From Umezawaea sp049997955 (GTDB taxonomy: Bacteria; Actinomycetota; Actinomycetes; Mycobacteriales; Pseudonocardiaceae), in assembly GCA_049997955.1 (NCBI GenBank), contig JAEBDY010000001.1, forward strand, positions 868,001-932,000: a stretch of DNA of 64,000 nucleotides. The letters run 5' to 3'. Below the pieces are notes generated by a model. The model was not told where the DNA came from and made no database searches. It was given only the letters and a program-made list of their open reading frames with translations. Every line of letters begins with the position of its first letter. The stretch's first letter is position 1. Positions 49,800-58,304 of the stretch are shown here, one piece after another. The translations under genes were made by a program, and so were the position numbers.

Positions 49800-50531
49800 G
49801 TGATCGAAGTGCGACAACTGACCAAGTTCTACGGACGGGCAGCCGCGGTCGACGGGCTGGCGTTCACCGTCGAACCGGGCCGGGTGACCGGTTTCCTCGG
49901 CCCCAACGGCGCCGGGAAGTCGACGACCCTGCGGCTGCTGCTCGGCCTGGACCGGCCGTCACGAGGTGAGGCCCTGATCGGCGGCAAGCGCTACCGGGAC
50001 CTGCCGGAACCGCTGCGCCACGTCGGCGCCCTGCTGGACGCGAGCGCCACCCAGGGCGGTCGGTCCGCGCGCGACCACCTCACGTGGCTCGCGCGGACCA
50101 ACCGGATCCCGCTCCGCCGGGTGGGGGAGGTGATCGACCTGGTCGGCCTGCGGTCCGTGGCGGACCAGTGCACCCGCGGCTTCTCGCTGGGCATGGGGCA
50201 GCGCCTGGGGATCGCCGCGGCGCTGCTCGGCGACCCCGAGGTGCTGCTGCTGGACGAACCGGTCAACGGCCTCGACCCGGAGGGCGTGCGCTGGATCAGG
50301 ACGCTCCTGCGGAAGCTCGCGGCCGAGGGCCGGACGGTGTTCGTCTCCAGCCACCTGATGAGCGAGATGGCCGTCACCGCCGACCACCTGGTCGTCATCG
50401 GCCGGGGAAGGCTGCTCGCCGACACCGGGGTGGCGGAGCTGGGGGCCCCAGGGGAATCGCTGGAGGACGCGTTCTTCCGGCTCACGTCCGACGCCGTCGA
50501 CCACCGAGGAGGCACGGGTGCTCAGGGCTGA
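49800..50531 (+). CDS. ABC transporter ATP-binding protein
   Basis: 243 residues. Walker A GPNGAGKST, Q loop ASATQGG, a modified signature SLGMGQRLG, Walker B VLLLDEP and H loop SSHLMSE. Type of the bacitracin/lantibiotic exporter ATPases. GTG 49800 has GGGAGG about eight bases upstream. Overlaps the permease gene by 14 bases. Divergent from a two-component system. Confidence 0.95.
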   Translation: MIEVRQLTKFYGRAAAVDGLAFTVEPGRVTGFLGPNGAGKSTTLRLLLGLDRPSRGEALIGGKRYRDLPEPLRHVGALLDASATQGGRSARDHLTWLARTNRIPLRRVGEVIDLVGLRSVADQCTRGFSLGMGQRLGIAAALLGDPEVLLLDEPVNGLDPEGVRWIRTLLRKLAAEGRTVFVSSHLMSEMAVTADHLVVIGRGRLLADTGVAELGAPGESLEDAFFRLTSDAVDHRGGTGAQG

Positions 50532-51267
50532 ACTCGCCAAGATCCGCTCCCTGCGGTCGACGGTGCTCACGCTGGCGCTGGTGTTCCTGATCAGCACCGG
50601 CCTGGGAGCCGTCAGCTTCACGTCCGTCCGCATCGCACTGGAGCGAGGACTTCCCCTGGTGCGCGAGGACTTCGAGCCGGTCACCGACGGCCTGCTCACC
50701 GTGCTCTACGGGCAGCTCGCCCTGGTGGCGTTCGGTGTTCTCGCGATCTGCGGCGAGTACGGCAGCGGCCTGATCCGCGTGTCGCTGACCGCGACCCCGA
50801 ACCGCGCCGCCTTCTACACCGCCAAGATCGCCGCGTGCGCCCTGGTGTCCCTGGTCCTCTCGTACGCGACGGTGTTCGCCACCTTCCTGACCGCGCAGTG
50901 GACCCTGGGCGGGTACGGCCCGTCGTTCTCCAGCGACGGCGCCCTGCGGGTCCTGCTGGGCACACCGCTGTACCTGACCGGGATCTGCCTGTTCGCGCTG
51001 GGCGTCGCCACGATGCTGCGCCACACCGCTCTGGCGCTCACCCTGGTGCTGTCGTTCGTCTTCGCCCTGTCCCCGCTGGCGACCAGCGTGCCGGGTCTCA
51101 GGGACTTCGCGCGCTACTTCCCCGATCAGGCGGGCACCTCGATCATGAAGGTGGGCATGCAGGCCGACCCGGTGGTCGGCCCGTGGACCGGCCTGCTCGT
51201 GCTGGCCGCGTGGGCCGCCCTCGCCCTGCTCGGCGGCTACCTCGTGCTGAGCAGGCGGGACGTGTGA
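50518..51267 (+). CDS. ABC-2 type permease
   Basis: 249 residues, six membrane helices, with the family-typical start RAELAKIRSLRSTVLTL, the segment YGSGLIRVSLTATPNRAAFYTAKI after helix 2, and a final helix followed by LSRRDV. Pairs with the upstream ATPase as an exporter of a peptide, lipid or antibiotic. GTG 50518 lies inside the ATPase gene (coupled translation). Confidence 0.93.
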   Translation: MLRAELAKIRSLRSTVLTLALVFLISTGLGAVSFTSVRIALERGLPLVREDFEPVTDGLLTVLYGQLALVAFGVLAICGEYGSGLIRVSLTATPNRAAFYTAKIAACALVSLVLSYATVFATFLTAQWTLGGYGPSFSSDGALRVLLGTPLYLTGICLFALGVATMLRHTALALTLVLSFVFALSPLATSVPGLRDFARYFPDQAGTSIMKVGMQADPVVGPWTGLLVLAAWAALALLGGYLVLSRRDV

Positions 51268-51288
51268 CCTCGCGGGTAGGGTCGCCGG

Positions 51289-52104
51289 GTGGACCTCGAC
51301 CTGCCCGACGGGCGCACGGTGCGCGTGCACGACAGCGGTTCCGGCGCACTGCCGGTGTTCTGGCACCACGGCTCGCCGCAGACCGGTGACCTGCTGGAGC
51401 CACTGCTGGAAGCCGCGTCCAGCCGTGGCGTCCGACTGCTGAGCCACGACCGGCCGGGCTACGGCGGCTCCACCCGCCTGCCCGGCCGGGACATCGCCTC
51501 GGCCGCCGCCGACGTGGCCGCCATCGCCGACGCGCTCGGCCTCGACCGCTTCGCGGTGGCGGGCCACTCCGGCGGCGGTCCGCACGCGTTGGCGTGCGGT
51601 GCCCTGCTGCCCGACCGCGTCACGTCGGTGGTGCCGATCTCGGGGCCGGCGCCGTTGTCCGCCGACGGCCTGGACTGGTTCGCGGGCATGGCTCCCGCGG
51701 GCGCCTCGGAACTGCGCGCGGCCGTCGCGGGCAGGCTCGCGCTGGAGAACCACCTGGCGTCGACCGACTTCGACCCCGAGGTGTTCACCCCCGCCGACCA
51801 CGCCGCACTCGAAAGCACGTGGAAGTCGTTGGGCGCCAACGCCGGGGCCGCGATGCCCGCGGGCTTCGGCGGCCTGACCGACGACGACCTGGCCCTCGTG
51901 GCGCCGTGGGGCTTCGACCCGGCAATGGTGACCGCGCCGGTGCTCGTCGTGCACGGCGAGCAGGACCGCGTGGTGCCCAGCGCGCACGGCGAGTGGCTCG
52001 CCCGCCGCTGCCCGACGGCGGACCTGTGGCTGTGCCCGACCGACGGCCACGTCTCGGTGCTCGACCGCGCCGAGGCCGCGCTGGACTGGCTGGCCCGCGC
52101 CTAG
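51289..52104 (+). CDS. Alpha/beta hydrolase
   Basis: 271 residues. Oxyanion region WHHGSPQTG, SHDRPGYGGS, nucleophile AGHSGGGPHA, acid region VHGEQDRVVP and catalytic His in TDGHVSVLD. Resembles the small actinobacterial hydrolases with GHSGGG. Begins 21 bases after the permease stop, so it may belong to the exporter operon. Its stop overlaps the convergent beta-lactamase-like gene. Confidence 0.9.
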   Translation: MDLDLPDGRTVRVHDSGSGALPVFWHHGSPQTGDLLEPLLEAASSRGVRLLSHDRPGYGGSTRLPGRDIASAAADVAAIADALGLDRFAVAGHSGGGPHALACGALLPDRVTSVVPISGPAPLSADGLDWFAGMAPAGASELRAAVAGRLALENHLASTDFDPEVFTPADHAALESTWKSLGANAGAAMPAGFGGLTDDDLALVAPWGFDPAMVTAPVLVVHGEQDRVVPSAHGEWLARRCPTADLWLCPTDGHVSVLDRAEAALDWLARA

Positions 52105-53234
52105 CGCGCCGCGTACCTCCAGAAGTCCCGCATCAGCGGCAGCGGGCTGGGTCCGGTCATCCCCAACTGGCTCATCAGCACCGAGACCGTGCCGGTGGCG
52201 GGCACGACGTGGGCGGCGGTCCCGGTTCCCCCGACCCACCCGTACCGGCCCGGCACGTTCCACGGGTCGACGGCGGCGACGTCGACGGAACCGCCGAAGC
52301 CCCACCCCTGCCCCTCCAGGAACAGCGACCCGGCTTCCCGCTGCTCCGGCGTCAGGTGGTCGGTGGTCATCAACCGCACCGACTCCTCGGACAGCACCCG
52401 AGGCCCTTCACCCAGCAGCATCCGCCCGAACGCCAGCCAGTCGTCCACTGTGGACACCAGTCCGCCCGCCCCCGACTCGAACGATGGCGGCAGGCTCCAC
52501 TGCCCGTCGGGCTCGTCCACCAGCTCCACCCCGCCCTTGCCGTCCGGCTGGTAGTAGCTGGTGAACCGCCCGAGCTTCGCCGCGGGCACGAAGAACCCCG
52601 TGTCCACCATCCCCAGCGGCCCGAAGACCCGCTCGGCCAGGAACCGCCCCAGCGAACACCCGGCGACCCGCGCGACCAGCACCCCGGCGATGTCCGAACA
52701 GGTGTTGTACAGCCAGGCCTCACCGGGCTGCCGAAGCATCGGCACCCGAGCCAACCGGCCCACCCACTCGTCCGCCCCGACCACCCCTTGGGGCTGTGGC
52801 GACCCTTGGCGCATCTCGCTGAACAACAACCGCACGGCGGGCAGCGAGAAGTCGTCGGGGAACCCGTACCCGGCCCGGAAGGTCAGCAGGTCGAACACCG
52901 TGAACAACCGCTCGGCGGGCACGACGTCCTCAGCGGACCCAGCCGGATCCCGCACCACCCGCACCGAAGCCAGTTCCGGCAACCACCGGGAAACCGGCTC
53001 GTCCAACCCGACCAGCCCGTCCTCCACCAGCACCATCACGGCGGCCGCGACGACCGGCTTGGTGATCGACGCGATCCGGAAGATCGAATCCCGAGCCATC
53101 GGCGCGGACCCGTCCACATCAACGTCCCCGACCACCTCGACCTCGACCCGCCCACCACGAGCGACCAACCCCACCGCCCCAGGCACCAACCCACCTCCAA
53201 CATGGGCCTCCAACACCTCGCGCAACTCCACCAC
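52101..53234 (-). CDS. Serine hydrolase, beta-lactamase family
   Basis: 377 residues without signal peptide, so cytoplasmic. S-x-x-K as SITK (in IFRIASITKPVVAAAVMVLV), Y-x-N as YNT in AWLYNTCSD, and a third box GGTGTAAHV. Similar to EstB/LovD-type esterases or transesterases. Three consecutive GTG codons (53237, 53234, 53231) could start it; 53234 has GGGAGG at the best distance. Confidence 0.87.
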   Translation of the reverse strand: MVELREVLEAHVGGGLVPGAVGLVARGGRVEVEVVGDVDVDGSAPMARDSIFRIASITKPVVAAAVMVLVEDGLVGLDEPVSRWLPELASVRVVRDPAGSAEDVVPAERLFTVFDLLTFRAGYGFPDDFSLPAVRLLFSEMRQGSPQPQGVVGADEWVGRLARVPMLRQPGEAWLYNTCSDIAGVLVARVAGCSLGRFLAERVFGPLGMVDTGFFVPAAKLGRFTSYYQPDGKGGVELVDEPDGQWSLPPSFESGAGGLVSTVDDWLAFGRMLLGEGPRVLSEESVRLMTTDHLTPEQREAGSLFLEGQGWGFGGSVDVAAVDPWNVPGRYGWVGGTGTAAHVVPATGTVSVLMSQLGMTGPSPLPLMRDFWRYAAR

Positions 53235-53549
53235 CACGCCACCTCCCACTTCCGGTCGACAGGAAGACTCCCCACCCACCGAAAACTCATCGCCCCCGAG
53301 CCCTGGCGGTGGAACCACGAATGTTCGGCGATGTCGCCGCGCGCCTAACGGCCAGGTGACGACAGCACGGGCCGGGAAGTGGGCGTTGTGAAGGCGCGTT
53401 CCGCGCTGGTCGAGCCTGGGCACTCCCGCGCGCCTGTGGCGCGGTCGGGGCCCCTCGACGTGCTCGGCGTCGAACGCCATGCGATCGCGTCGATGCGCCT
53501 CCGCCGGTTGACTAGCGGAGGCGTGACCGTTCGCAAAGGACACCGGCGG

Positions 53550-53590
53550 CCGCGGTCCCGGTCGGCGGGAAGCGCCGGACAGGACCGCGG
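53550..53590. terminator. Hairpin after small HhH-like gene
   Basis: Nine-bp arms (53550-53558, 53582-53590) just beyond the minus-strand stop; a second 9-bp hairpin (53496-53504 with 53515-53523) lies further downstream. The remaining bases between 53235 and 53597 show no gene. Confidence 0.5.
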
Positions 53591-53597
53591 CGCTGGA

Positions 53598-53822
53598 TCA
53601 GCTCGCGGAGGTGCCGAGGTCGGTCAGCGCGGCCGCGAGCTTGAAGTACTTGTTGGTGCCCAGGTCTCGCACGGTCTTGATGCCGAAGGCCGCTTCGAGC
53701 TTCTCCGCGTCGGCGTCGCTGACGCCCGCGAGCGCGGCGACCGGCGCGTCGAGGACCTCGGCGATGCTGAGGTTCTCGTAGGCCTTGTCGAGCTGCTTGT
53801 CCAGGTTGGCGGAAATAGCCAT
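53598..53822 (-). CDS. Small helix-hairpin-helix-like protein
   Basis: 74 residues. After an N-terminal helix (ANLDKQLDKAYENLSIAEVLDAP), the segment AALAGVSDADAEKLEAAFGIKTVRDLGTNKYFKLAAAL has the pattern of a helix-hairpin-helix nucleic-acid-binding motif (GVSDADAEKL...GIKTVRDL). Similar short proteins are seen in actinomycetes without known role. AAAGGA nine bases before ATG 53822 supports the start. Stands alone between terminator hairpins and AT-richer DNA. Confidence 0.65.
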   Translation of the reverse strand: MAISANLDKQLDKAYENLSIAEVLDAPVAALAGVSDADAEKLEAAFGIKTVRDLGTNKYFKLAAALTDLGTSAS

Positions 53823-54125
53823 TCTGCACGTCCTTTCGTCGGGTTGATCGCGATGAAGAGGTGACCCTATCGGGTGAAATGGTCTCGCTGTCGGCCAGGG
53901 TGGGTGCCGCCGTGGAATCCGGGTGTGATTAGTGGAATTTGCATCGGAGTCCGGTGCAAACGGTGGTGAGAAGCCCTGGCGCAGGCGAATCGAGGTCCGA
54001 ACCCGTTGTCGGGTAAGGGATCCCGTGTCCCGGGGTAACGCGCGGATGGTCGACCGCGATATCCCGTGGAAGCGGTCGCAGGGTGATGCCAAACCGGAAT
54101 TCGGATGAATCTTGCGATAACTCGA
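53823..54125. other. AT-richer intergenic region
   Basis: About 300 bases holding the promoter of the small HhH-like gene on the minus strand and the 3' flank of the MerR gene. Dyad TTTGCATCGGAGTCCGGTGCAAA (outer arms TTTGCA/TGCAAA, 53939-53961) is seen. No gene. Confidence 0.4.
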
Positions 54126-54524
54126 TCAGGTCAGGGGGAGGTCCGGCGGGATCTGCAGCGCAATGGTGATCAGCGAGTGCACGCGGCCCGCGATGGCGGC
54201 CAGCAGCCCCTGTGATTCGGGGCCCGCGGCGTCGATCGCCGCCTGCAACACCTGAAGGTCCGAGCTGATCCGCGTCAGCAGGTCCGCCACGTCCGCGGGC
54301 TGGGACCCCAGCGCGCGGGAGATCTCCTCCAGGCTCACGCCCTGCGTCTCCAGCCGCTGGATCACCCCGATGCGGTCGGCGTCGGCGGGGTCGTAGAGGC
54401 GGTAGTTGGACGCGGTGCGCTTCGCCGGGCAGAGCAGGCCGAGCCCGGTGTAGTAGTCGACGGTGCGGATGCTGACACCGGCGCGAGCGGCGAGTTCCCC
54501 GATCCTGACCAGCGCGTCGCTCAT
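54126..54524 (-). CDS. MerR family regulator
   Basis: 132 residues. N-terminal MerR helix-turn-helix and wing (LVRIGELAARAGVSIRTVDYYTGLGLLCPAKRTASNYRLYDPADADRIGVIQRLETQGVSLEEISRAL), then a dimerisation coil and a short C-terminal helix without the cysteines of metal-sensing MerR proteins. GGAGGAGG seven bases before ATG 54524. Divergent from the CNNM/CorC gene pair, possibly regulating it. Confidence 0.92.
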   Translation of the reverse strand: MSDALVRIGELAARAGVSIRTVDYYTGLGLLCPAKRTASNYRLYDPADADRIGVIQRLETQGVSLEEISRALGSQPADVADLLTRISSDLQVLQAAIDAAGPESQGLLAAIAGRVHSLITIALQIPPDLPLT

Positions 54525-54710
54525 GCGAAGGCCTCCTCCCGGGTCGTCGATGATCCACCAGAACCATACAGTGCCGCGTGCTAGTGTCGAGTGCATGCCG
54601 TCAACTGGTGACCCCGAGGGGTGCAGTAGTCAGCCGGGTCCTGCCCGGCTGAACAGCGTGTCGTTTCCCAGTGCCGCTTTCCTGCCTGGTCCGTCGGGTG
54701 GGGACGCGGC

Positions 54711-56093
54711 ATGTTGATTCTCTGGGGCCTGCTCGCGATCCTGGTCCTGACCGCGGCGACCGGGTACTTCGTCGCCCAGGAATTCGCTTACATGGCAGCG
54801 GACCGCGGTCGCCTGCGGCAGATGGCCGAGGCGGGCGACGAGTCCGCCGAGCGCGCTTACCGCGTGACCCAGCGCCTGTCCTTCATGCTCTCCGGCGCCC
54901 AGTTCGGCATCACGGTCACCGCGCTGCTGGTCGGCTTCGTCGCCGAACCCCTGCTCGGCTCCGGCTTGGCCGGTCTGCTCGGCTTCTCCGGGCTGTCGGA
55001 GGCCGCGCGGCTGTCGGTGTCCGTGGCGATCGCGCTGGTGTTCGCCACCGTGGTCCAGATGGTGCTGGGCGAACTCGTGCCCAAGAACCTCGCCATCGCC
55101 AAGCCCGAGACGCTGGCCAAGGCGCTCAGCTCGTCGACCCTGGTCTACCTCGCGGTCGCCGGACCGGTCATCCGGTTCTTCGACGCCGCGGCGAACAGGC
55201 TGCTGCGGTCCGTGGGTATCGAACCGGTGGAGGAACTGCCGCAGGGCGCGACCCCCGAGGACCTGCACCAGATCATCGACGAGGCAGGCGCCCAGGGTCA
55301 CCTCGACGCCGAGCTGTCCCGGCTGCTCGACCGCGGCCTGGACTTCCGCGGCCTGGTGGCCGAGCAGGCCATGACCCCGCGGGTGTCGGTGCACACCGTG
55401 CGCGCCGCCGAGCCCGTGTCGCGGATCGTGGAGATGCTGGACACCGGGCACTCCCGCTTCCCCGTCGTGGGGGACGACCTCGATGACGTGGTCGGCATGG
55501 TCGGGCTCGCCGAGGTCCTCACCATCGACCCCGAAGAACGCGCGGGCACGCCGATCGGTCGCATCGCCTCGCCCGCCGTGCTCGTGCCCACCACGCTGCC
55601 GCTGCCCGCGGTGCTGGAGCGGCTGCGCACCGAGCACCGCCAGACCGCCTGCGTCGTCGACGAGTTCGGCGGCTTCGCGGGCGTCGTGTCGCTGGAGGAC
55701 CTCGCGGAGGAGCTCGTCGGGGAGATCCACGACGAGGACGACCTGATCCCCGACGCGGTCGAACGCAGGCCCGACGGGTCGTGGGCGGTGCCGGGCAGGC
55801 TGCGCATCGACGAGATCGAGGACGCCACCGGCATCGCGCTGCCGACCGACAACGGCTACGACACGGTTTCCGGCCTGGTGCTGAGCCGCCTCGGCCGCAC
55901 CGCCCGCGTGGGCGACGAGATCCAGGTCGTCGTCCCCGTGCCGTCGCTCGACGACGAGCCACCGCCCTCGCGCCACGTGCTCGTGCGGGTGGCCGCGGTC
56001 GTCAGGAACGTGCCCGGCACGGTCCTCCTGCACGACCGACCGGCATCGCGCACCGAGGACCAGGTCGCCGTTGACGAGGTGTCGGGCCGATGA
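54711..56093 (+). CDS. CNNM/CorC (HlyC) family transporter, first of tandem pair
   Basis: 460 residues: CNNM membrane domain (residues 1-170, three to four helices; FVAQEFAYMAADRGRLRQMAE, LGELVPKNLAIAKPE), CBS pair (about 200-335, MTPRVSVHTVRA ... TACVVDEFGGFAGVVSLEDLAEELVGEI) and CorC/HlyC C-terminal domain. Family members move magnesium, cobalt or sodium-coupled divalent cations. An N-terminal leader of 110 bases with two hairpins precedes the ATG. Overlaps the second copy by four bases. Confidence 0.93.
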   Translation: MLILWGLLAILVLTAATGYFVAQEFAYMAADRGRLRQMAEAGDESAERAYRVTQRLSFMLSGAQFGITVTALLVGFVAEPLLGSGLAGLLGFSGLSEAARLSVSVAIALVFATVVQMVLGELVPKNLAIAKPETLAKALSSSTLVYLAVAGPVIRFFDAAANRLLRSVGIEPVEELPQGATPEDLHQIIDEAGAQGHLDAELSRLLDRGLDFRGLVAEQAMTPRVSVHTVRAAEPVSRIVEMLDTGHSRFPVVGDDLDDVVGMVGLAEVLTIDPEERAGTPIGRIASPAVLVPTTLPLPAVLERLRTEHRQTACVVDEFGGFAGVVSLEDLAEELVGEIHDEDDLIPDAVERRPDGSWAVPGRLRIDEIEDATGIALPTDNGYDTVSGLVLSRLGRTARVGDEIQVVVPVPSLDDEPPPSRHVLVRVAAVVRNVPGTVLLHDRPASRTEDQVAVDEVSGR

Positions 56094-57124
56094 GCATCGG
56101 ATGGTCGCTGTCCATCTCACTGGCCTTGTTGGTGGGCAACGCCTTCTTCGTCGCCGCCGAGTTCGCGCTGATCTCCGCCAAGCGCCACCGGCTGGAGCAG
56201 GAAGCGGCGCAGGGCAGCCGCGCCGCCCGTGCGGCCGTCGCAGGCGTGCGTGAACTCTCACTCATGCTCGCGGGCGCACAGTTGGGCATCACCCTGTGCA
56301 CCTTGGGTTTGGGCGCACTGGCCGAACCCGCCGTCGCCACCCTGCTGGACCCCCTGCTCCTGCTGACCGGCCTCCCCGTCGCCGTGGCGCACGGCATCGC
56401 GTTCGTGATCAGCCTGGTGCTGGTGGTGTTCCTGCACATGGTGGTCGGCGAGATGGCCCCGAAGTCGTGGGCGATCAGCCACCCCGAGCGCTCAGCACTG
56501 CTGCTGGCACTGCCCTTCCGCGGTTTCGCGCACGCCGTCCGCTGGCTCCTGTCAGCGCTCAACGGCTGCTCCAACGCACTCCTGCGCCTCCTGAAGGTCC
56601 AGCCGCAAGACGAACTGGCCCAAGCGCACCGCCCGGACGACCTGCTGATGCTGCTGCGCCAGTCGGGCGAACACGGCCTCATCCCCGAGGCCCAGCAACG
56701 CCTTCTGACCAGGATGCTGCACCTGCAGAACACCACCCTCGCCGAAATCATGATCCCGAGGAACAAGACGGTCACCGTCGCAGAACACACCACGGCCCGC
56801 GCGGTAGAACTGCTGAGCCGCGAAACCGGCCGCTCCCGCTTCCCAGTGGTGAACGAGCAGGGCGGTTTCGTAGGCCTGCTCCACATCCGCGAGGTAGTGC
56901 GCGCCACAGCCACCGGCACCGACCCGTTCGCAAACACACTGATGACGACCCCGCTGACACTCGCAGTAGACCTCCCGGTCGCCCGCGCGGTCACCGCCAT
57001 GCGCGGCGCGAGGTCCCAACTGGCCCTGGTCACCGACGCCGAGCAGACGGTGGTCGGCATAGCCGCGCTGGAGGACCTCCTCGAACAGCTCATCGGCGAG
57101 TTCGACGACGAAACCGACCACTAG
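56090..57124 (+). CDS. CNNM/CorC family transporter, second of tandem pair
   Basis: 344 residues: CNNM domain (FVAAEFALISAKRHRLEQEAA, VVGEMAPKSWAISHPE) and CBS pair, but no C-terminal CorC domain, so shorter than its partner. The two proteins likely form a heteromer, as with paired hemolysin-like genes in mycobacteria and streptomycetes. The last third contains more CAA/ACA codons than its neighbours, as the sequence approaches the island at 57.2 kb. Confidence 0.92.
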   Translation: MSIGWSLSISLALLVGNAFFVAAEFALISAKRHRLEQEAAQGSRAARAAVAGVRELSLMLAGAQLGITLCTLGLGALAEPAVATLLDPLLLLTGLPVAVAHGIAFVISLVLVVFLHMVVGEMAPKSWAISHPERSALLLALPFRGFAHAVRWLLSALNGCSNALLRLLKVQPQDELAQAHRPDDLLMLLRQSGEHGLIPEAQQRLLTRMLHLQNTTLAEIMIPRNKTVTVAEHTTARAVELLSRETGRSRFPVVNEQGGFVGLLHIREVVRATATGTDPFANTLMTTPLTLAVDLPVARAVTAMRGARSQLALVTDAEQTVVGIAALEDLLEQLIGEFDDETDH

Positions 57125-57230
57125 CGCCCAGCGGGAGAACGTTCACGACGAACGCGTCGGCCCGTCGCAACGACAAGGACTTCCACGTGAGCGGATCACC
57201 GAAGTAGCTCGCGCCAACGGAGAGCTTCAG

Positions 57231-57349
57231 CGCGTATTCGGCACGGACAGCCACTCTCAGTCGAACGAACACCACAGAGCCCCGACCACGTTTCCACTGG
57301 TCGGGGCTCTGTTCGTGCTGGTCAAACGATGTGCCCCCGGCAGGATTCG
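57231..57349. repeat. Left att-like copy: tRNA-Arg 3' end and terminator flank
   Basis: Contains the last 18 bases of the tRNA-Arg gene (57332-57349), the tRNA terminator hairpin (15-bp arms 57274-57288 and 57298-57312) and a stretch CGCGTATTCGGCAC...GGACAGCC (57231-57252) that also matches the DNA after the integrase remnant near the intact tRNA (61357-61488). Together about 120 bases of imperfect direct repeat. Confidence 0.8.
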
Positions 57350-57739
57350 GACAAGACGCCGCGCTCCAGCTTCAACCTGTACCCGAGGGGTGACCTCCAG
57401 GACGTGCTGGACACCATCAAGGTGCTCAGCGATACGGGCGTCGACCTGCTGGTGGGCACCGACGCGTCCGTGGCCCAGCCGTTCCGCGGCGGCCTCGCCC
57501 ACGGTGCGAGCGTCCACCACGAACTGCAGCACCTCGTCCGGGCAGGCCTCACCCCGGTGCAGGCGTTGCGCGCGGCTACCGCCACCATCGCCCGGCGCTT
57601 CCGGTTGACCGACCGGGGCCGCATCGCCGAAGGATTGCGCGTGGACCTCCTCCTCATCGACGGCGACCCCGCCACCACCATCTCCGACACCCTCAACACC
57701 CGCGCGGTCTGGCGCCGCGGCACCCGTTTCACGACCTGA
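57350..57739 (+). pseudogene. Truncated amidohydrolase, C-terminal fragment
   Basis: About 115 residues of recognisable amidohydrolase: VDLLVGTDASVAQPFRGG (with metal-ligand Asp), HHELQHLVRAGLTPVQALRAATATIARRF and GRIAEGLRVDLLLIDGDPATTISDTL, the standard C-terminal end of imidazolonepropionase/prolidase-type enzymes. The first about 300 residues with the His-x-His site are missing; the reading frame runs into the att-like repeat instead. A remnant left at the island edge. Confidence 0.8.
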
Positions 57740-57872
57740 ACTCCGCAGATTCCCGCACCACGAGCGGTCCGGTACGTCACGAAGACCACCGGGGAAGGCG
57801 ATGTTGTTTCCGTGCGTCACTTTTGTCGGTGCCAGGCCGTAGGTTGTCCGCGATGACTTCCTCGACTCGGAC

Positions 57873-58304
57873 TTGCACTCACCTCCGCCCGTGCGGTGGG
57901 TGCGTGGGTTCGCGGAGGCGCAGGTGTTGGCGGCGGGGTTCGAGCTGCGGGCTGGGGCGTCTGCGGTGGAGGCCTCCGCTGTGCTGCGGGCGTTGCTGAA
58001 GTCCTCCAGTGCCCGTGCGACGCGGTGGGTGGTGCAGACGGGGAAGTCGTTGCGGCCGGTGAGCAGGGCCGCACCGGGTGCGGTGTGCCTGCCCAGTCCG
58101 GAGCGGCTTCTGGTCGTGCGGCAGGTGTTGCGACGTGCGACGGCCGTGCGGGTGTACGCCCCCGTCGACGCGAGGATGGACGAGGCGGGGCGGCTGAGCT
58201 GCACCTGCCTGTGGTGGGCGAAGTACCGGGGCGGGCGCGGGCCGTGCGAGCACGCGCTCGCAGTGCGCATCGTCCAGGACCAGTCGACGGAGGGAACGCG
58301 ATGA
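57873..58304 (+). CDS. SWIM zinc-finger protein
   Basis: About 143 residues. The N-terminal part VRWVRGFAEAQVLAAGFELRAG and the C-terminal SWIM motif C110-x-C112-x(12)-C125-x-H127 (in RLSCTCLWWAKYRGGRGPCEHALA) are clear. SWIM domains bind DNA, RNA or proteins. Much shorter than usual actinobacterial SWIM proteins. Start uncertain: TTG 57873 or GTG 57891, neither with a ribosome binding site; the frame is closed by TAG at 57840. Overlaps the next gene by four bases, so the pair acts together. Confidence 0.75.
   Translation: MHSPPPVRWVRGFAEAQVLAAGFELRAGASAVEASAVLRALLKSSSARATRWVVQTGKSLRPVSRAAPGAVCLPSPERLLVVRQVLRRATAVRVYAPVDARMDEAGRLSCTCLWWAKYRGGRGPCEHALAVRIVQDQSTEGTR

Noticed and set aside
54600..54710. 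Leader of the CNNM/CorC gene as a metal riboswitch (M-box or yybP-ykoY)
   Set aside because: Two hairpins are present but the conserved bases of those riboswitches were not found.
57853..58000. ATG at 57853 as start of the SWIM protein
   Set aside because: It is in a different frame from the SWIM domain and gives an Arg/Cys-rich shadow product.
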